Shown here in pieces: positions 27,641 through 39,900 of a DNA stretch of 53,003 nucleotides. The DNA comes from Deltaproteobacteria bacterium (GTDB taxonomy: Bacteria > Myxococcota_A > UBA9042 > PHBI01). The translations under genes were made by a program, and so were the position numbers. Location of the stretch: the NCBI GenBank assembly GCA_006226565.1, contig SBGO01000480.1:1-53003 (forward strand), written 5' to 3'. Under the pieces are notes generated by a model. It was not told the DNA's origin and ran no database searches. It saw only the letters and a program-made list of their open reading frames with translations. Position 1 is the stretch's first letter. Each line of letters opens with the position of its first letter.

Positions 27641-29104
27641 TCACTCGTCGCCGGGCTCGCCCTCAGCGGGCAGCGGCGGCGGCTTGGTGTCTGGCCGCCG
27701 CGCCTCGTCGGCGTAGGTCTGGGGATCCGGGATGGTGCGCGCCGTGTTGATCCGGGAGGTCTGCGCGCGCGGGCGCGGCTCGGCGCCGGGGCGCGGGACC
27801 GCGGTGAGGGTGTCCGCCTTGAACCGCCCGGTGGGCCGGGGGCGGGTCCCGGAGCGCGTCGCCGCCACGGGCTCGGCGTAGAGCACGCTCGGGTCCGTGG
27901 CCTGTCCGGCGATCGCCGCGAGCCGCCGGGTCAGAGAGCTCGCCGCCGCGACCGCGAGCTTGAGCGCGACCGTCGGCGCGGTCATGCGCAGCTCGTCGAA
28001 GGCCGCCGGCGGAAGGATCAGGACCGTCGCGCCGGCGTCCGGGGTCGCGCGCACCATGCACGCGGCGACCGACTCGTGGAGGAGCGCCTCCTCTCCGAAG
28101 TGGCCGCCGGCTTCCACGCAGGCGAGGAAGTGGCCGTTGCGGATGACCTCGAGGGTGCCGTCGAGGACGACGCAGAGCGCGTCCTGCGCGTGTCCCTGGT
28201 CGACGAGCCGCTCGCCCGGCTCGAGCCGCCGCTGCAGCGCCCCGTCGAGGACCCGGCGGAGCTCGAGCCCGCTCATGCCGTCGAAGAAGGCGATCCCCTT
28301 CAGCTCGTCGAGGAGCGCGGCGCGCTCGTGCTCGTCGATGCGCGCCGGCGCGCCCGCGACCTGCACCACCACCGCCGTGATGTTGTCGTCGCCGCCGGCC
28401 GCGTTGGCGCGATCCACCAGCTCGCGGACGCACGTCTCGGGGTCGTCGAGGTCGAGGAGATCGGCGATGACGTCGGACTTCACCGCGCCGTGGAGCCCGT
28501 CCGAGCACAGGAGGAAGCGGTCGCCGGGGTGCAGCTCGAAGGCCTGGGCGTCCACCTCGACGACGGGGTGGACGCCGACCGCGCGGGTGATCGCGCTCTT
28601 GAGCCGCCCGTCGAAGCTCTCGGCCGCCACGTTCATCGAGCGCGCCATCTCGTTGACCAGCGAGTGGTCCTCGGTGAGCTGCGTCGTGCGCGCGCCGCGC
28701 TTGCGGTAGATGCGGGTGTCGCCGACGTGCGCCACGAAGCCCGTGTCACGGACGAGCAACAGCAGCGACAGCGTCGTCCCCATGCCGCGCTGGTCGGCGT
28801 TGTGGTGGCCGCGCTCGTAGATGCGCAGGTTGGCCTCGTGGACGGCGTCCTCGATCAGCGCCATCACGTCGTTCATGTCGTGATGGCCGTCGTCGTAGCC
28901 GTAGCTGTCGATGACCTCGCGGCGCTTCACGAGCGTCTCGCGCACGACGTTCACCGCCGTGGCGCTCGCCACCTCGCCCCCCCGGTGGCCGCCCATCCCG
29001 TCGCAGACGACGTAGAGCTTGAGCCGGCGGTCGACGAGGTAGTTGTCCTCGTTGTGCGAGCGGACTTGCCCCACGTCGGTCCGCGCGCCGAACGTCACGG
29101 TCAT
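27641..29104 (-). CDS. PP2C-type protein phosphatase fused to a cyclic-nucleotide-binding domain
   Basis: A protein of about 487 aa. Residues about 5-240 are a PP2C/PPM phosphatase with metal-binding motifs VRSHNEDN, VVCDGMGGHRGGE, RGMGTTLSLLLL, LLCSDGLHGAV and GGDDNITAVVV. Residues about 262-385 form a cNMP-binding domain (FFDGMSGLELRRVLDGA … GERLVDQGHAQDALCVVLDGTLEVI … GGHFGEEALLHE). A Pro/Arg/Thr-rich tail of about 90 residues follows and may be unstructured. It probably removes phosphate from Ser/Thr kinase targets, with activity tuned by a bound ligand. ATG 29104 is used as it sits just before the domain; a TTG at 29140 is the alternative. Confidence 0.9.
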   Translation of the reverse strand: MTVTFGARTDVGQVRSHNEDNYLVDRRLKLYVVCDGMGGHRGGEVASATAVNVVRETLVKRREVIDSYGYDDGHHDMNDVMALIEDAVHEANLRIYERGHHNADQRGMGTTLSLLLLVRDTGFVAHVGDTRIYRKRGARTTQLTEDHSLVNEMARSMNVAAESFDGRLKSAITRAVGVHPVVEVDAQAFELHPGDRFLLCSDGLHGAVKSDVIADLLDLDDPETCVRELVDRANAAGGDDNITAVVVQVAGAPARIDEHERAALLDELKGIAFFDGMSGLELRRVLDGALQRRLEPGERLVDQGHAQDALCVVLDGTLEVIRNGHFLACVEAGGHFGEEALLHESVAACMVRATPDAGATVLILPPAAFDELRMTAPTVALKLAVAAASSLTRRLAAIAGQATDPSVLYAEPVAATRSGTRPRPTGRFKADTLTAVPRPGAEPRPRAQTSRINTARTIPDPQTYADEARRPDTKPPPLPAEGEPGDE

Positions 29105-29235
29105 GGGGCCCTTCAGGCCCGACGGTTCGGGAGCGCTCAACGCGGCGGCTCGTTCCCTTCCTCTCCGCGGTCACGAGAAGCGCACCGGGCACCCCAGTGC
29201 CCGATGCGCCCCACGGAGATTTCGAGTAGGGTGCG

Positions 29236-29321
29236 TACCGAAGGTCGGGCTCGAACCGACACGGGAGTCACCTCCCACTGGATTTTGAGTCCAGCGCGTC
29301 TACCAATTCCGCCACTCCGGC
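29236..29321 (-). tRNA. tRNA-Leu(CAA)
   Basis: An 86-nt tRNA with acceptor GCCGGAG / CTTCGGT, anticodon stem CTGGA/TCCAG around loop CTCAAAA (anticodon CAA, reads UUG), long variable arm and T arm GTCGG-TTCGAGC-CCGAC. The CCA end is not encoded, unlike the tRNA-Leu(CAG) 2.7 kb away. Confidence 0.93.
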
Positions 29322-29421
29322 AGCTGTGCTCCGCAGCATAGCGACGCCCGGGGCGAAGTCAACGGAGTCCGGCGGCCGCGCGTGGCGAGCGTGCCCCACA
29401 AAAACGATTCTCGGAGGATTC

Positions 29422-30261
29422 ATGACAGGCGACATCCGGCTCGGCGTTCTCGGCGCGGGCAACATGGGCCAGGCCCTGCTGCGCGGCGTCGTCAGCCGCG
29501 GCGGGCTCGCCGCCGATCGGGTGCTGGTCGCCGACGTGCGTCGCGAGGTGTGCGAGGCGCTGTCGGCGGAGCTCGGCGTCAAGGTGGCCGACAGCAACGA
29601 GGAGCTCGTCGCGAACAGCGACGTCGTCCTGCTCTGCGTCAAGCCGCAGGTGCTCTTCAACGTGCTCGAGCCCCTGGCCGAGTCGCTCGGGCCCGACAAG
29701 CTCCTGATCTCGGTGGCCGCGGGCATCACGCTCGCCGCCCTCGAGCGCGCGCTGCCGGCCGGGACGCCGGTCATCCGCTCGATGCCCAACACCCCGTGCC
29801 TGGTCGGCTTCGGCACCACCGCCTGGACCCGCGGCGTCGCGGCGACCGAGGCGCACGGCGCGCTGGCCCAGGCCATCCTGGGCGCGGTCGGCGGCGCCTA
29901 CGAGCTGCCCGAGCGGGCCCTCGACGCCGTGACCGCCGTCTCCGGCAGCGGCCCCGCCTACGTCTTCCACCTGATGGAGGCGATGATGGAGGGCGGCGTG
30001 AAGGCCGGCTTCGACCCGGCGCTCATCCGCGAGTTCGTGATCGCCACCGTGCGCGGCGCGGCCGAGCTCGCCGCCGCCTCGGACGTCGACCCGGGCGAGC
30101 TGCGGCGGCGCGTGATGTCGCCGGGCGGCACCACCGAGGCCGCCATCCGCCGCCTCGACGACGACGGCTTCCAGTGGGCGGTCATCCACGCCATGGGCGC
30201 CGCGCGCGACCGCAGCGCCGAGATGGCCCGCGCCTTCACCTCGGCGGCCCCGCGCAAGTGA
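29422..30261 (+). CDS. proC: Pyrroline-5-carboxylate reductase
   Basis: A 279-aa cytosolic enzyme that reduces 1-pyrroline-5-carboxylate to proline with NAD(P)H, the last step of proline synthesis. The N-terminal Rossmann motif is LGVLGAGNMGQALL. The C-terminal dimerisation domain carries the family signature region (ALDAVTAVSGSGPAYVFH … VMSPGGTTEAAI). ATG 29422 has GGAGG 6 nt upstream; frame sequence before it overlaps noncoding DNA. Length and motifs are normal. The next gene overlaps it by 4 nt. Confidence 0.95.
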   Translation: MTGDIRLGVLGAGNMGQALLRGVVSRGGLAADRVLVADVRREVCEALSAELGVKVADSNEELVANSDVVLLCVKPQVLFNVLEPLAESLGPDKLLISVAAGITLAALERALPAGTPVIRSMPNTPCLVGFGTTAWTRGVAATEAHGALAQAILGAVGGAYELPERALDAVTAVSGSGPAYVFHLMEAMMEGGVKAGFDPALIREFVIATVRGAAELAAASDVDPGELRRRVMSPGGTTEAAIRRLDDDGFQWAVIHAMGAARDRSAEMARAFTSAAPRK

Positions 30262-30959
30262 GCGTGCTCGCGCGCATCGCGGCCGTCCGGGCCTCCGGGC
30301 GGCTGCCGCTCGCCATCCTCGACATCGACCTGACGCTGGTCGACAACGCGCCGCGCACGCGCGCCATCCTCGGCGACTGGCTCCTGACCCTGCGCGGTCG
30401 GTGGCCCGGCGCCGAGGCGGCGATCGCCCACGCCCAGACGATGCCGATCGTCTTCAGCGCCGCCGCCAACGTCCGCGCCCTCGGCGTCGACGACGAGGCG
30501 CTCCTGCGCGAGGGCCTCGCCTTCTGGTGGGAGCGCTTCTTCACCGCGCGCTACGCCGTCCTCGACGTCCCCTGCCCGGGGGCGGTGGAGGCGGCCCGCG
30601 CGCTGGCCGCCGCCGGCGCGACCCTGGTCTACCTGACCGCGCGCCCGTCGACCCTGGCGGACGCGACCGCCAACCGCTTCCGAGAGCTCGGCCTCCCCGT
30701 GGCCGAGGTCGGGACGGTGCTGGTGATGAAGGATGACCCGAAGGAGGCCGACGGCGCCTTCAAGGCCCGCGCGCTGTCGTGGATCGGCGCCCTCGGCGAG
30801 GTCGTCCTGTGCGCGGACAACGAGCCCGGCCACGTCAACGCCATGCACGCCGCCTTCCCCGGCGCGCTGGCCGTGCAGGTCGCCACGCGCCACAGCCCGG
30901 CGGCGCCACCGCTGGCCGCCGGCGCCCGCGTCGTCGCCCATCTCGGCGAGGTCCTGTAG
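30258..30959 (+). CDS. HAD-superfamily hydrolase
   Basis: A 233-aa protein starting at GTG inside the proC stop (GTGA). HAD motif I is [13 protein letters not shown] with the Asp nucleophile and DxD. Motif II is VYLTARPST, and later [14 protein letters not shown] supplies the acidic motif. A helical cap lies between motifs I and II. It is likely a small-molecule phosphatase; its coupling to proC does not by itself reveal a substrate. Confidence 0.85.
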   Translation: MSVLARIAAVRASGRLPLAILDIDLTLVDNAPRTRAILGDWLLTLRGRWPGAEAAIAHAQTMPIVFSAAANVRALGVDDEALLREGLAFWWERFFTARYAVLDVPCPGAVEAARALAAAGATLVYLTARPSTLADATANRFRELGLPVAEVGTVLVMKDDPKEADGAFKARALSWIGALGEVVLCADNEPGHVNAMHAAFPGALAVQVATRHSPAAPPLAAGARVVAHLGEVL

Positions 30960-31037
30960 CCCGGGCCGGGGCGCTCATATCCTTTGCAGTCGGCGCGGCC
31001 TTCGCGGTACAGGTTCCGTCCTCGAAGGAGGCGAACA

Positions 31038-31661
<624 letters not shown>

Positions 31662-31717
31662 GCGCCCCACCTCCCGCGCCGACCCCGTCGGCGAGCTCCC
31701 AGCCCGGAGGCCCCCGC

Positions 31718-35398
<3,681 letters not shown>

Positions 35399-35478
35399 CG
35401 CGGACCGGCCGGTGAGTGGCGAGGTCGCGGCTCATCGGGCATGCTCCAAGGCACACGCTAGCGCGAGGGGCATCGACG

Positions 35479-38079
35479 ATGGGACCGACACCCGAGGTCC
35501 CCGGCCAGGACGGGGCGCGCCGGCGCGCCCCGAAGGCGCTCGACGCGCTGATCGCCCGGCGCGGCGCCGAGGCCGGGGACTCCTTCATCGGCCCGCTGCG
35601 CCAGACCGTCGCGCGCGAGCTGACGACGACGTCGCTCCCGATCCTGCTGGTCCTCAGCCTCCTGTCCGTGGTGACCACCGGGCTCGCGGCCCCGGACGAG
35701 CCGGTCCGGATGATTCCACCGGCGCTCGGCGCGGTGGCGGTGCTGATCGGCTTCGCCCTCCGCCGCGTGCGACCGCTCTCGGTCGCGGTCGCGCTGGTCG
35801 CCGCGGTCATCCTGGCGGTGGCGTTCGGGATGGCGTTCAACGGAGGCGTTCGCGCCCCCGTGTACGTCGGGATGTTCGCCGCCGTCGTCGGCGCGGCGAA
35901 CGTCTTCGGCCACCGCACGGCGATCCTCGTCGGCGTCCTCTTCGCCGCGGTGGGCGGCGTCGCGCTGATCGCCGAGGAGCAGGGCCTGCTCACGGTCCAG
36001 ACGCCCAGCCCACGCATGGTCTACGTCGCCTACATGGCGTGGCTGGCGGTGCTGGTGGCCTTCGCGGCGGTCCCGGTGCGGGTCGTCCTGGCCGCCTACC
36101 ATGACAGCGAGACGGCGCGCCGCGTCGCCGCCGAGGGCCGCGCCCGCGAGGACGAGCAGCGGCGCCTGCTGCTGACCCTCTTCGACAACGCGCGCGGCGC
36201 CGTGGCCCTGGTCGGGGGGGACGGGAACATCCGGGTCGCGAACCGCGCCATGACCGAGGCGCTCGGGATGCCCCAGCGCGAGCTGGTCGGCGTCCGGCTC
36301 GACGCGCTCCCCGGCGTCCCGGCGGACGAGCGGGAGGCGCTCCGCGGCGGCATGGCGCGCGCCCGCGAGGGCGGGTCGTCGAACCACCACGTCCACTGGT
36401 CCCGCGGTGACGACGCGCGGCACCTCGACATCGGGCTCCGGCCGGCCGCGAGCGACCCGACCGTCGGCGTGATCGTGGTCGAGGTGCGCGACACCACCGA
36501 GTACGAGCGGGTCCGCGCCGCGCTGACCGTCGAGCAGCAGCGCTACGAGGCGGTCTTCCACCACGCCAGCGACGCCATCTTCCTGATGACCGGCGAGCGC
36601 TTCATCGCCTGCAACCCGCGGACGTGCGAGCTCTTCGCGTGCGAGCTCGAGGACATCGTCGGCGCCACGCCGATGGACTTCTCACCGGAGCTGCAGCCCG
36701 ACGGCCGCCGCTCCGAGGAGGCGGCGATGGCCTACATCTCGGCCGCCTTCGAGGGCGCGCCGCAGCGCTTCGACTGGCGTCATCGGCGCAAGGACGGCCA
36801 GGAGGTGGACTGCGAGGTCACCCTCAACGCCGTCGAGATCGGCGGGATCCGAAACGTCGTGGCCCTCGTGCGCGACGTCGGCGAGCGGCGTCAGCTCGAG
36901 GCGCGGCTCCGCCACGCCGAGCGCCTCGACTCGATCGGGCAGCTCGCCGGCGGGGTCGCCCACGACTTCAACAACCTCCTCGCCGCCATCATGGGCGCGA
37001 CCGACGTGCTGCGCACCGAGATGGCGCCCGACGCGGAGGCCGACCCGTGGCTGTCGATGATCGAGGAGGCCTCGCGCCGCGCCGCGGACCTGACCCAGCA
37101 GCTCCTCAGCTTCGCGCGCCGGGGCATCGACGACCTCGGCCCCATCTCGGTGCACAAGACCATCGAGAGCGCCCGCACGCTCCTCGCGCGCACCATCGAC
37201 AAGCGCGTCAACATCGTGCTCGCGCTGAACGCGCGCGCGGACCGCGTGCTCGGGAGCAGCACCGCGCTCCAGAGCGCCGTCCTGAACCTCGGCGTCAACG
37301 CCTCCCACGCCATGCCCGACGGCGGCGTCTTCGAGATCACGAGCCGCGACTGCTCGCTCGACGACGAGGTGCGCGAGCCGTGGCTCGCCGGCCTGGCGCC
37401 CGGGCGGTACATCCAGCTGACGGTGACCGACACCGGCTTCGGGATCCCGACGTCGGTCATCGACCGCATCTTCGATCCGTTCTTCACCACCAAGGACCAG
37501 GGGAAGGGCACGGGCCTCGGGCTGGCGGCGGTCTACGGCACCGTGCGGCAGCTCGGCGGGGCCATCACCGTGTCCAGCGAGGTCGGCCGCGGCACGCGCT
37601 TCGACATCGCGCTGCCCGTCCTCGGCGCCAGCGTCGAGCTCCCGGCCGTGCCCGCGGCCGCGTTGCCGGTGCGAGGCAGCGGTCGCATCCTGGTCGTCGA
37701 CGACGAGGCGGCCGTGCGGCGGTCCGCCCGGGGGCTCCTCGAGTCCTGCGGCTACCGCGTGCTCGAGGCGGGCGACGGCGCCGAGGGGCTGCGGCTCTTC
37801 GCCCACGAGCGTCCGGACCTGGTGCTCCTCGACCTGACGATGCCGGTGATGAGCGGGCGGGACTGCTTCGAGCGCGTGCGGGACCTCGATCCGCGGGCGC
37901 GCATCGTGGTCATGACGGGCTACGGCGCGTCCGAGGACGTGGACGCGATGCGGCGCGCCGGGCTCACGGGGATGATCCGCAAGCCCTTCGACCTGGGGCA
38001 GCTCAGCCGCGTCGTCGACCGCGCGCTGAACGGCGGGGTCGGGCTGGCGGAGGGCGGCTCGGGCGAGCCGACGGCCTGA
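35479..38079 (+). CDS. Hybrid sensor histidine kinase with PAS domains and receiver
   Basis: An 866-aa membrane sensor. Residues about 50-220 hold six or so hydrophobic segments. Two PAS domains follow ([20 protein letters not shown] and [18 protein letters not shown]). The HisKA domain has [11 protein letters not shown] with phospho-His about 495. The ATPase domain shows [16 protein letters not shown] and [13 protein letters not shown]-terminal receiver domain has the acidic pocket VVDDEA and phospho-Asp about 785 in [11 protein letters not shown]. The receiver has no output domain, so it probably feeds a phosphorelay or acts as a sink. ATG 35479 has GAGGGG 8-10 nt upstream. The stimulus and partner are unknown. 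Confidence 0.92.
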   Translation: MGPTPEVPGQDGARRRAPKALDALIARRGAEAGDSFIGPLRQTVARELTTTSLPILLVLSLLSVVTTGLAAPDEPVRMIPPALGAVAVLIGFALRRVRPLSVAVALVAAVILAVAFGMAFNGGVRAPVYVGMFAAVVGAANVFGHRTAILVGVLFAAVGGVALIAEEQGLLTVQTPSPRMVYVAYMAWLAVLVAFAAVPVRVVLAAYHDSETARRVAAEGRAREDEQRRLLLTLFDNARGAVALVGGDGNIRVANRAMTEALGMPQRELVGVRLDALPGVPADEREALRGGMARAREGGSSNHHVHWSRGDDARHLDIGLRPAASDPTVGVIVVEVRDTTEYERVRAALTVEQQRYEAVFHHASDAIFLMTGERFIACNPRTCELFACELEDIVGATPMDFSPELQPDGRRSEEAAMAYISAAFEGAPQRFDWRHRRKDGQEVDCEVTLNAVEIGGIRNVVALVRDVGERRQLEARLRHAERLDSIGQLAGGVAHDFNNLLAAIMGATDVLRTEMAPDAEADPWLSMIEEASRRAADLTQQLLSFARRGIDDLGPISVHKTIESARTLLARTIDKRVNIVLALNARADRVLGSSTALQSAVLNLGVNASHAMPDGGVFEITSRDCSLDDEVREPWLAGLAPGRYIQLTVTDTGFGIPTSVIDRIFDPFFTTKDQGKGTGLGLAAVYGTVRQLGGAITVSSEVGRGTRFDIALPVLGASVELPAVPAAALPVRGSGRILVVDDEAAVRRSARGLLESCGYRVLEAGDGAEGLRLFAHERPDLVLLDLTMPVMSGRDCFERVRDLDPRARIVVMTGYGASEDVDAMRRAGLTGMIRKPFDLGQLSRVVDRALNGGVGLAEGGSGEPTA

Positions 38080-38167
38080 GCCGTCGTCGGGGGACGTCGC
38101 GGCGCGTGGCCGCGTGCGTGGCATGCGGCGCGTCCCCGGTGGGGGAGCGCGCCGCCGCTCACGAGGA

Positions 38168-38503
38168 TCAGGCCTTCTTCTCGGCCCAGAGCTGGCAGTA
38201 GCCCTTCGGGCTGACGATGCCCTTGATCACGGTGCAGTTGCCGCAGGCGTTGGGATCGGCGCCGGGCTTGAAGAGCTGGCAGTTGGCGCAGTGCTTGCCC
38301 TCGGTGGTCGAGACCGCGACGTACTTGTTCATCGTGCGCGTCTTCTCGTCGGCCAGCGAGAGGCCCGAGGGCTCGCAGCTCGGCCCGTCCTCGGAGCCCT
38401 TGCCGCCGCAAGCGCCGAGAATCGCGCCGGCGGCCGCGGTGACGCCGACGGCGGTGGCGGTGGTGGTGAAGAATGCGCGACGCGAAATGCCTTGCTTGCT
38501 CAT
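38168..38503 (-). CDS. High-potential iron-sulfur protein (HiPIP)
   Basis: A 111-aa periplasmic electron carrier with a twin-arginine signal (SRRAFFTTTATAVG). The segment ends near LGAC, so it could also be a lipoprotein. The mature part has cysteines at about 72, 75, 90 and 103 (HCANCQLF … GNC … GYCQLW) that fit the [4Fe-4S] ligand spacing of HiPIPs, plus an extra Cys about 87. HiPIPs carry electrons at high redox potential, often to terminal oxidases or photosynthetic complexes. ATG 38503 is supported by GAGGAGA 3-4 nt upstream. It is convergent with the histidine kinase. Confidence 0.88.
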   Translation of the reverse strand: MSKQGISRRAFFTTTATAVGVTAAAGAILGACGGKGSEDGPSCEPSGLSLADEKTRTMNKYVAVSTTEGKHCANCQLFKPGADPNACGNCTVIKGIVSPKGYCQLWAEKKA

Positions 38504-38793
38504 GGTCTCTCCTCGGTGAAGCCCACCGGCCTGCCGCGCACAGCGGGAGTCTCTGGGGGAGCGTGCGCGGCGAGCGGCGGAGGGGCAGAGGGCCCCCGGG
38601 GGGGCAGAGCGTCTACATGACACGAACCGCCCGGTCTCAAAACCCGGTAGGCGGTGCGTCCCATCGTCGCAGGGGCGCCCGGGGGCCTCGCAAGCCCGCT
38701 TGCGGCGCGCGGGCCGGTTTTGGGGAGCGCTGCTGGTGACGGGATCTTCGGGCGGTAGGAGATCGCGACGCCGCGCGCGGGCGGGAGCGCCGG

Positions 38794-39900
38794 TTAGTCG
38801 TTCGGCCGCGGGCGAAAGACGATTCGGTCGTCGACGAGATCGACCCGCGTCTCGAACGGGCGCGAGTAGTCGGCGAGGGCGTCGCGCAGCGCCGCGGCCT
38901 CGCTCGGGGTCGCCGGGGTCGGCGCGAAGCTCGGCACGCGGATGTGCGCGGGCAGGAGCGCGATCTCCTCGAGGCGGGGCGGGGAGTCGCCGCTCAGCCG
39001 CACGGCCAGGACGCCGGTCTGCCGCTTGAGCGGGGTGCGGTTGGTGAAGACGAAGTTCCCGAGGCTGTAGGCGATGGCCGCGTCGCCGCGCCACTCGACG
39101 CCCTGGAGGACGTGGGGGTGGTGGCCGACGACGAGCCCCGCGCCGGCGTCGACGAGGCGATGGGCCGCGGCGACCACGCTCCGCGGCGCCGTCGTCACGC
39201 CCTCGCGCCCCATGTGCACGGTGACGGCCACGAAGCAGCCGCGCTCGCGCAGCGCCCGGATCCGCCCCGCGAGGCGGTCGAGGCCGGCGTCGCCGCGGTA
39301 GTACGCGACGGCCGCGCCGTCCTTGGGCGCGCGGTTCGACTTCAGCGTCGCCGGGAGCACGGCGACGCAGCGCCCCTCGCGCTCGAGCAGGTACGGCGCC
39401 TCCGCCTCCTCGGGGGTGGCGCCGGCGCCCATCGTCCGCACGCCGGTCGCGCGCAGGTTCGCGAGGTTCTCGACGACGCCCTCCGCGCCGCCGTCCCAGG
39501 CGTGGTTGTTGGCGAGCCCGACCAGGTCGACGTGGGCGGCCTCGAAGACGCCCGCCCAGAGCGGCGCTGCGCCGATGTCGAGGCGCGACTCGCCGTAGGC
39601 CGGCGGCCGCTCGGAGGTCATCAGCCCCTCGGCGTTGGCGACCGCGAGGTCCGCCGCCTCGAAGATCCCGGCGAAGGCGCGCAGCGGGTTGGCGTCGCCG
39701 GCGGCCTGAGCGGCCGACGCCGGCACCCGGCGCCCCGCGAAGGAGAGGTCGCCGGTGAAGACGAGACTGAAGCCGCCTGCGTCCCCGCTGGCCTCCGCGT
39801 GCGCCGGGCCGGCCAGCGCCACGACGCTCGCCCCCACCGCGACCCAGCCCGCGAGGCGGCGGAGGGGCGACGGGACGGGGGAGGGCGGGGTGGGCTTCAA
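38794..39900 (-). CDS. CapA/PgsA-family metallophosphoesterase-like exported protein
   Basis: A 368-aa protein starting at TTG within the ppc stop (TTGA). The N-terminus has LRRLAGWVAVGASVVAL ending in GPAHA, a cleavable signal peptide. The rest has CapA-family motifs: FTGDLSFAGRR, NAEGLMTS, VGLANNHAWDGG, VTVHMGREG, VGHHPHVLQG and AIAYSLGNFVF. CapA-type proteins are calcineurin-like folds linked to poly-gamma-glutamate or capsule; many family members have other, unknown roles. It is the last gene of scoA-ppc-capA. No other capsule genes are nearby. Confidence 0.88.
   Translation of the reverse strand: MKPTPPSPVPSPLRRLAGWVAVGASVVALAGPAHAEASGDAGGFSLVFTGDLSFAGRRVPASAAQAAGDANPLRAFAGIFEAADLAVANAEGLMTSERPPAYGESRLDIGAAPLWAGVFEAAHVDLVGLANNHAWDGGAEGVVENLANLRATGVRTMGAGATPEEAEAPYLLEREGRCVAVLPATLKSNRAPKDGAAVAYYRGDAGLDRLAGRIRALRERGCFVAVTVHMGREGVTTAPRSVVAAAHRLVDAGAGLVVGHHPHVLQGVEWRGDAAIAYSLGNFVFTNRTPLKRQTGVLAVRLSGDSPPRLEEIALLPAHIRVPSFAPTPATPSEAAALRDALADYSRPFETRVDLVDDRIVFRPRPND

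Noticed and set aside
31662..31717. Cobalamin riboswitch upstream of metH
   Set aside because: Only 56 bp separate scoB and metH, too short for a B12 riboswitch, and no B12-box-like sequence was seen.
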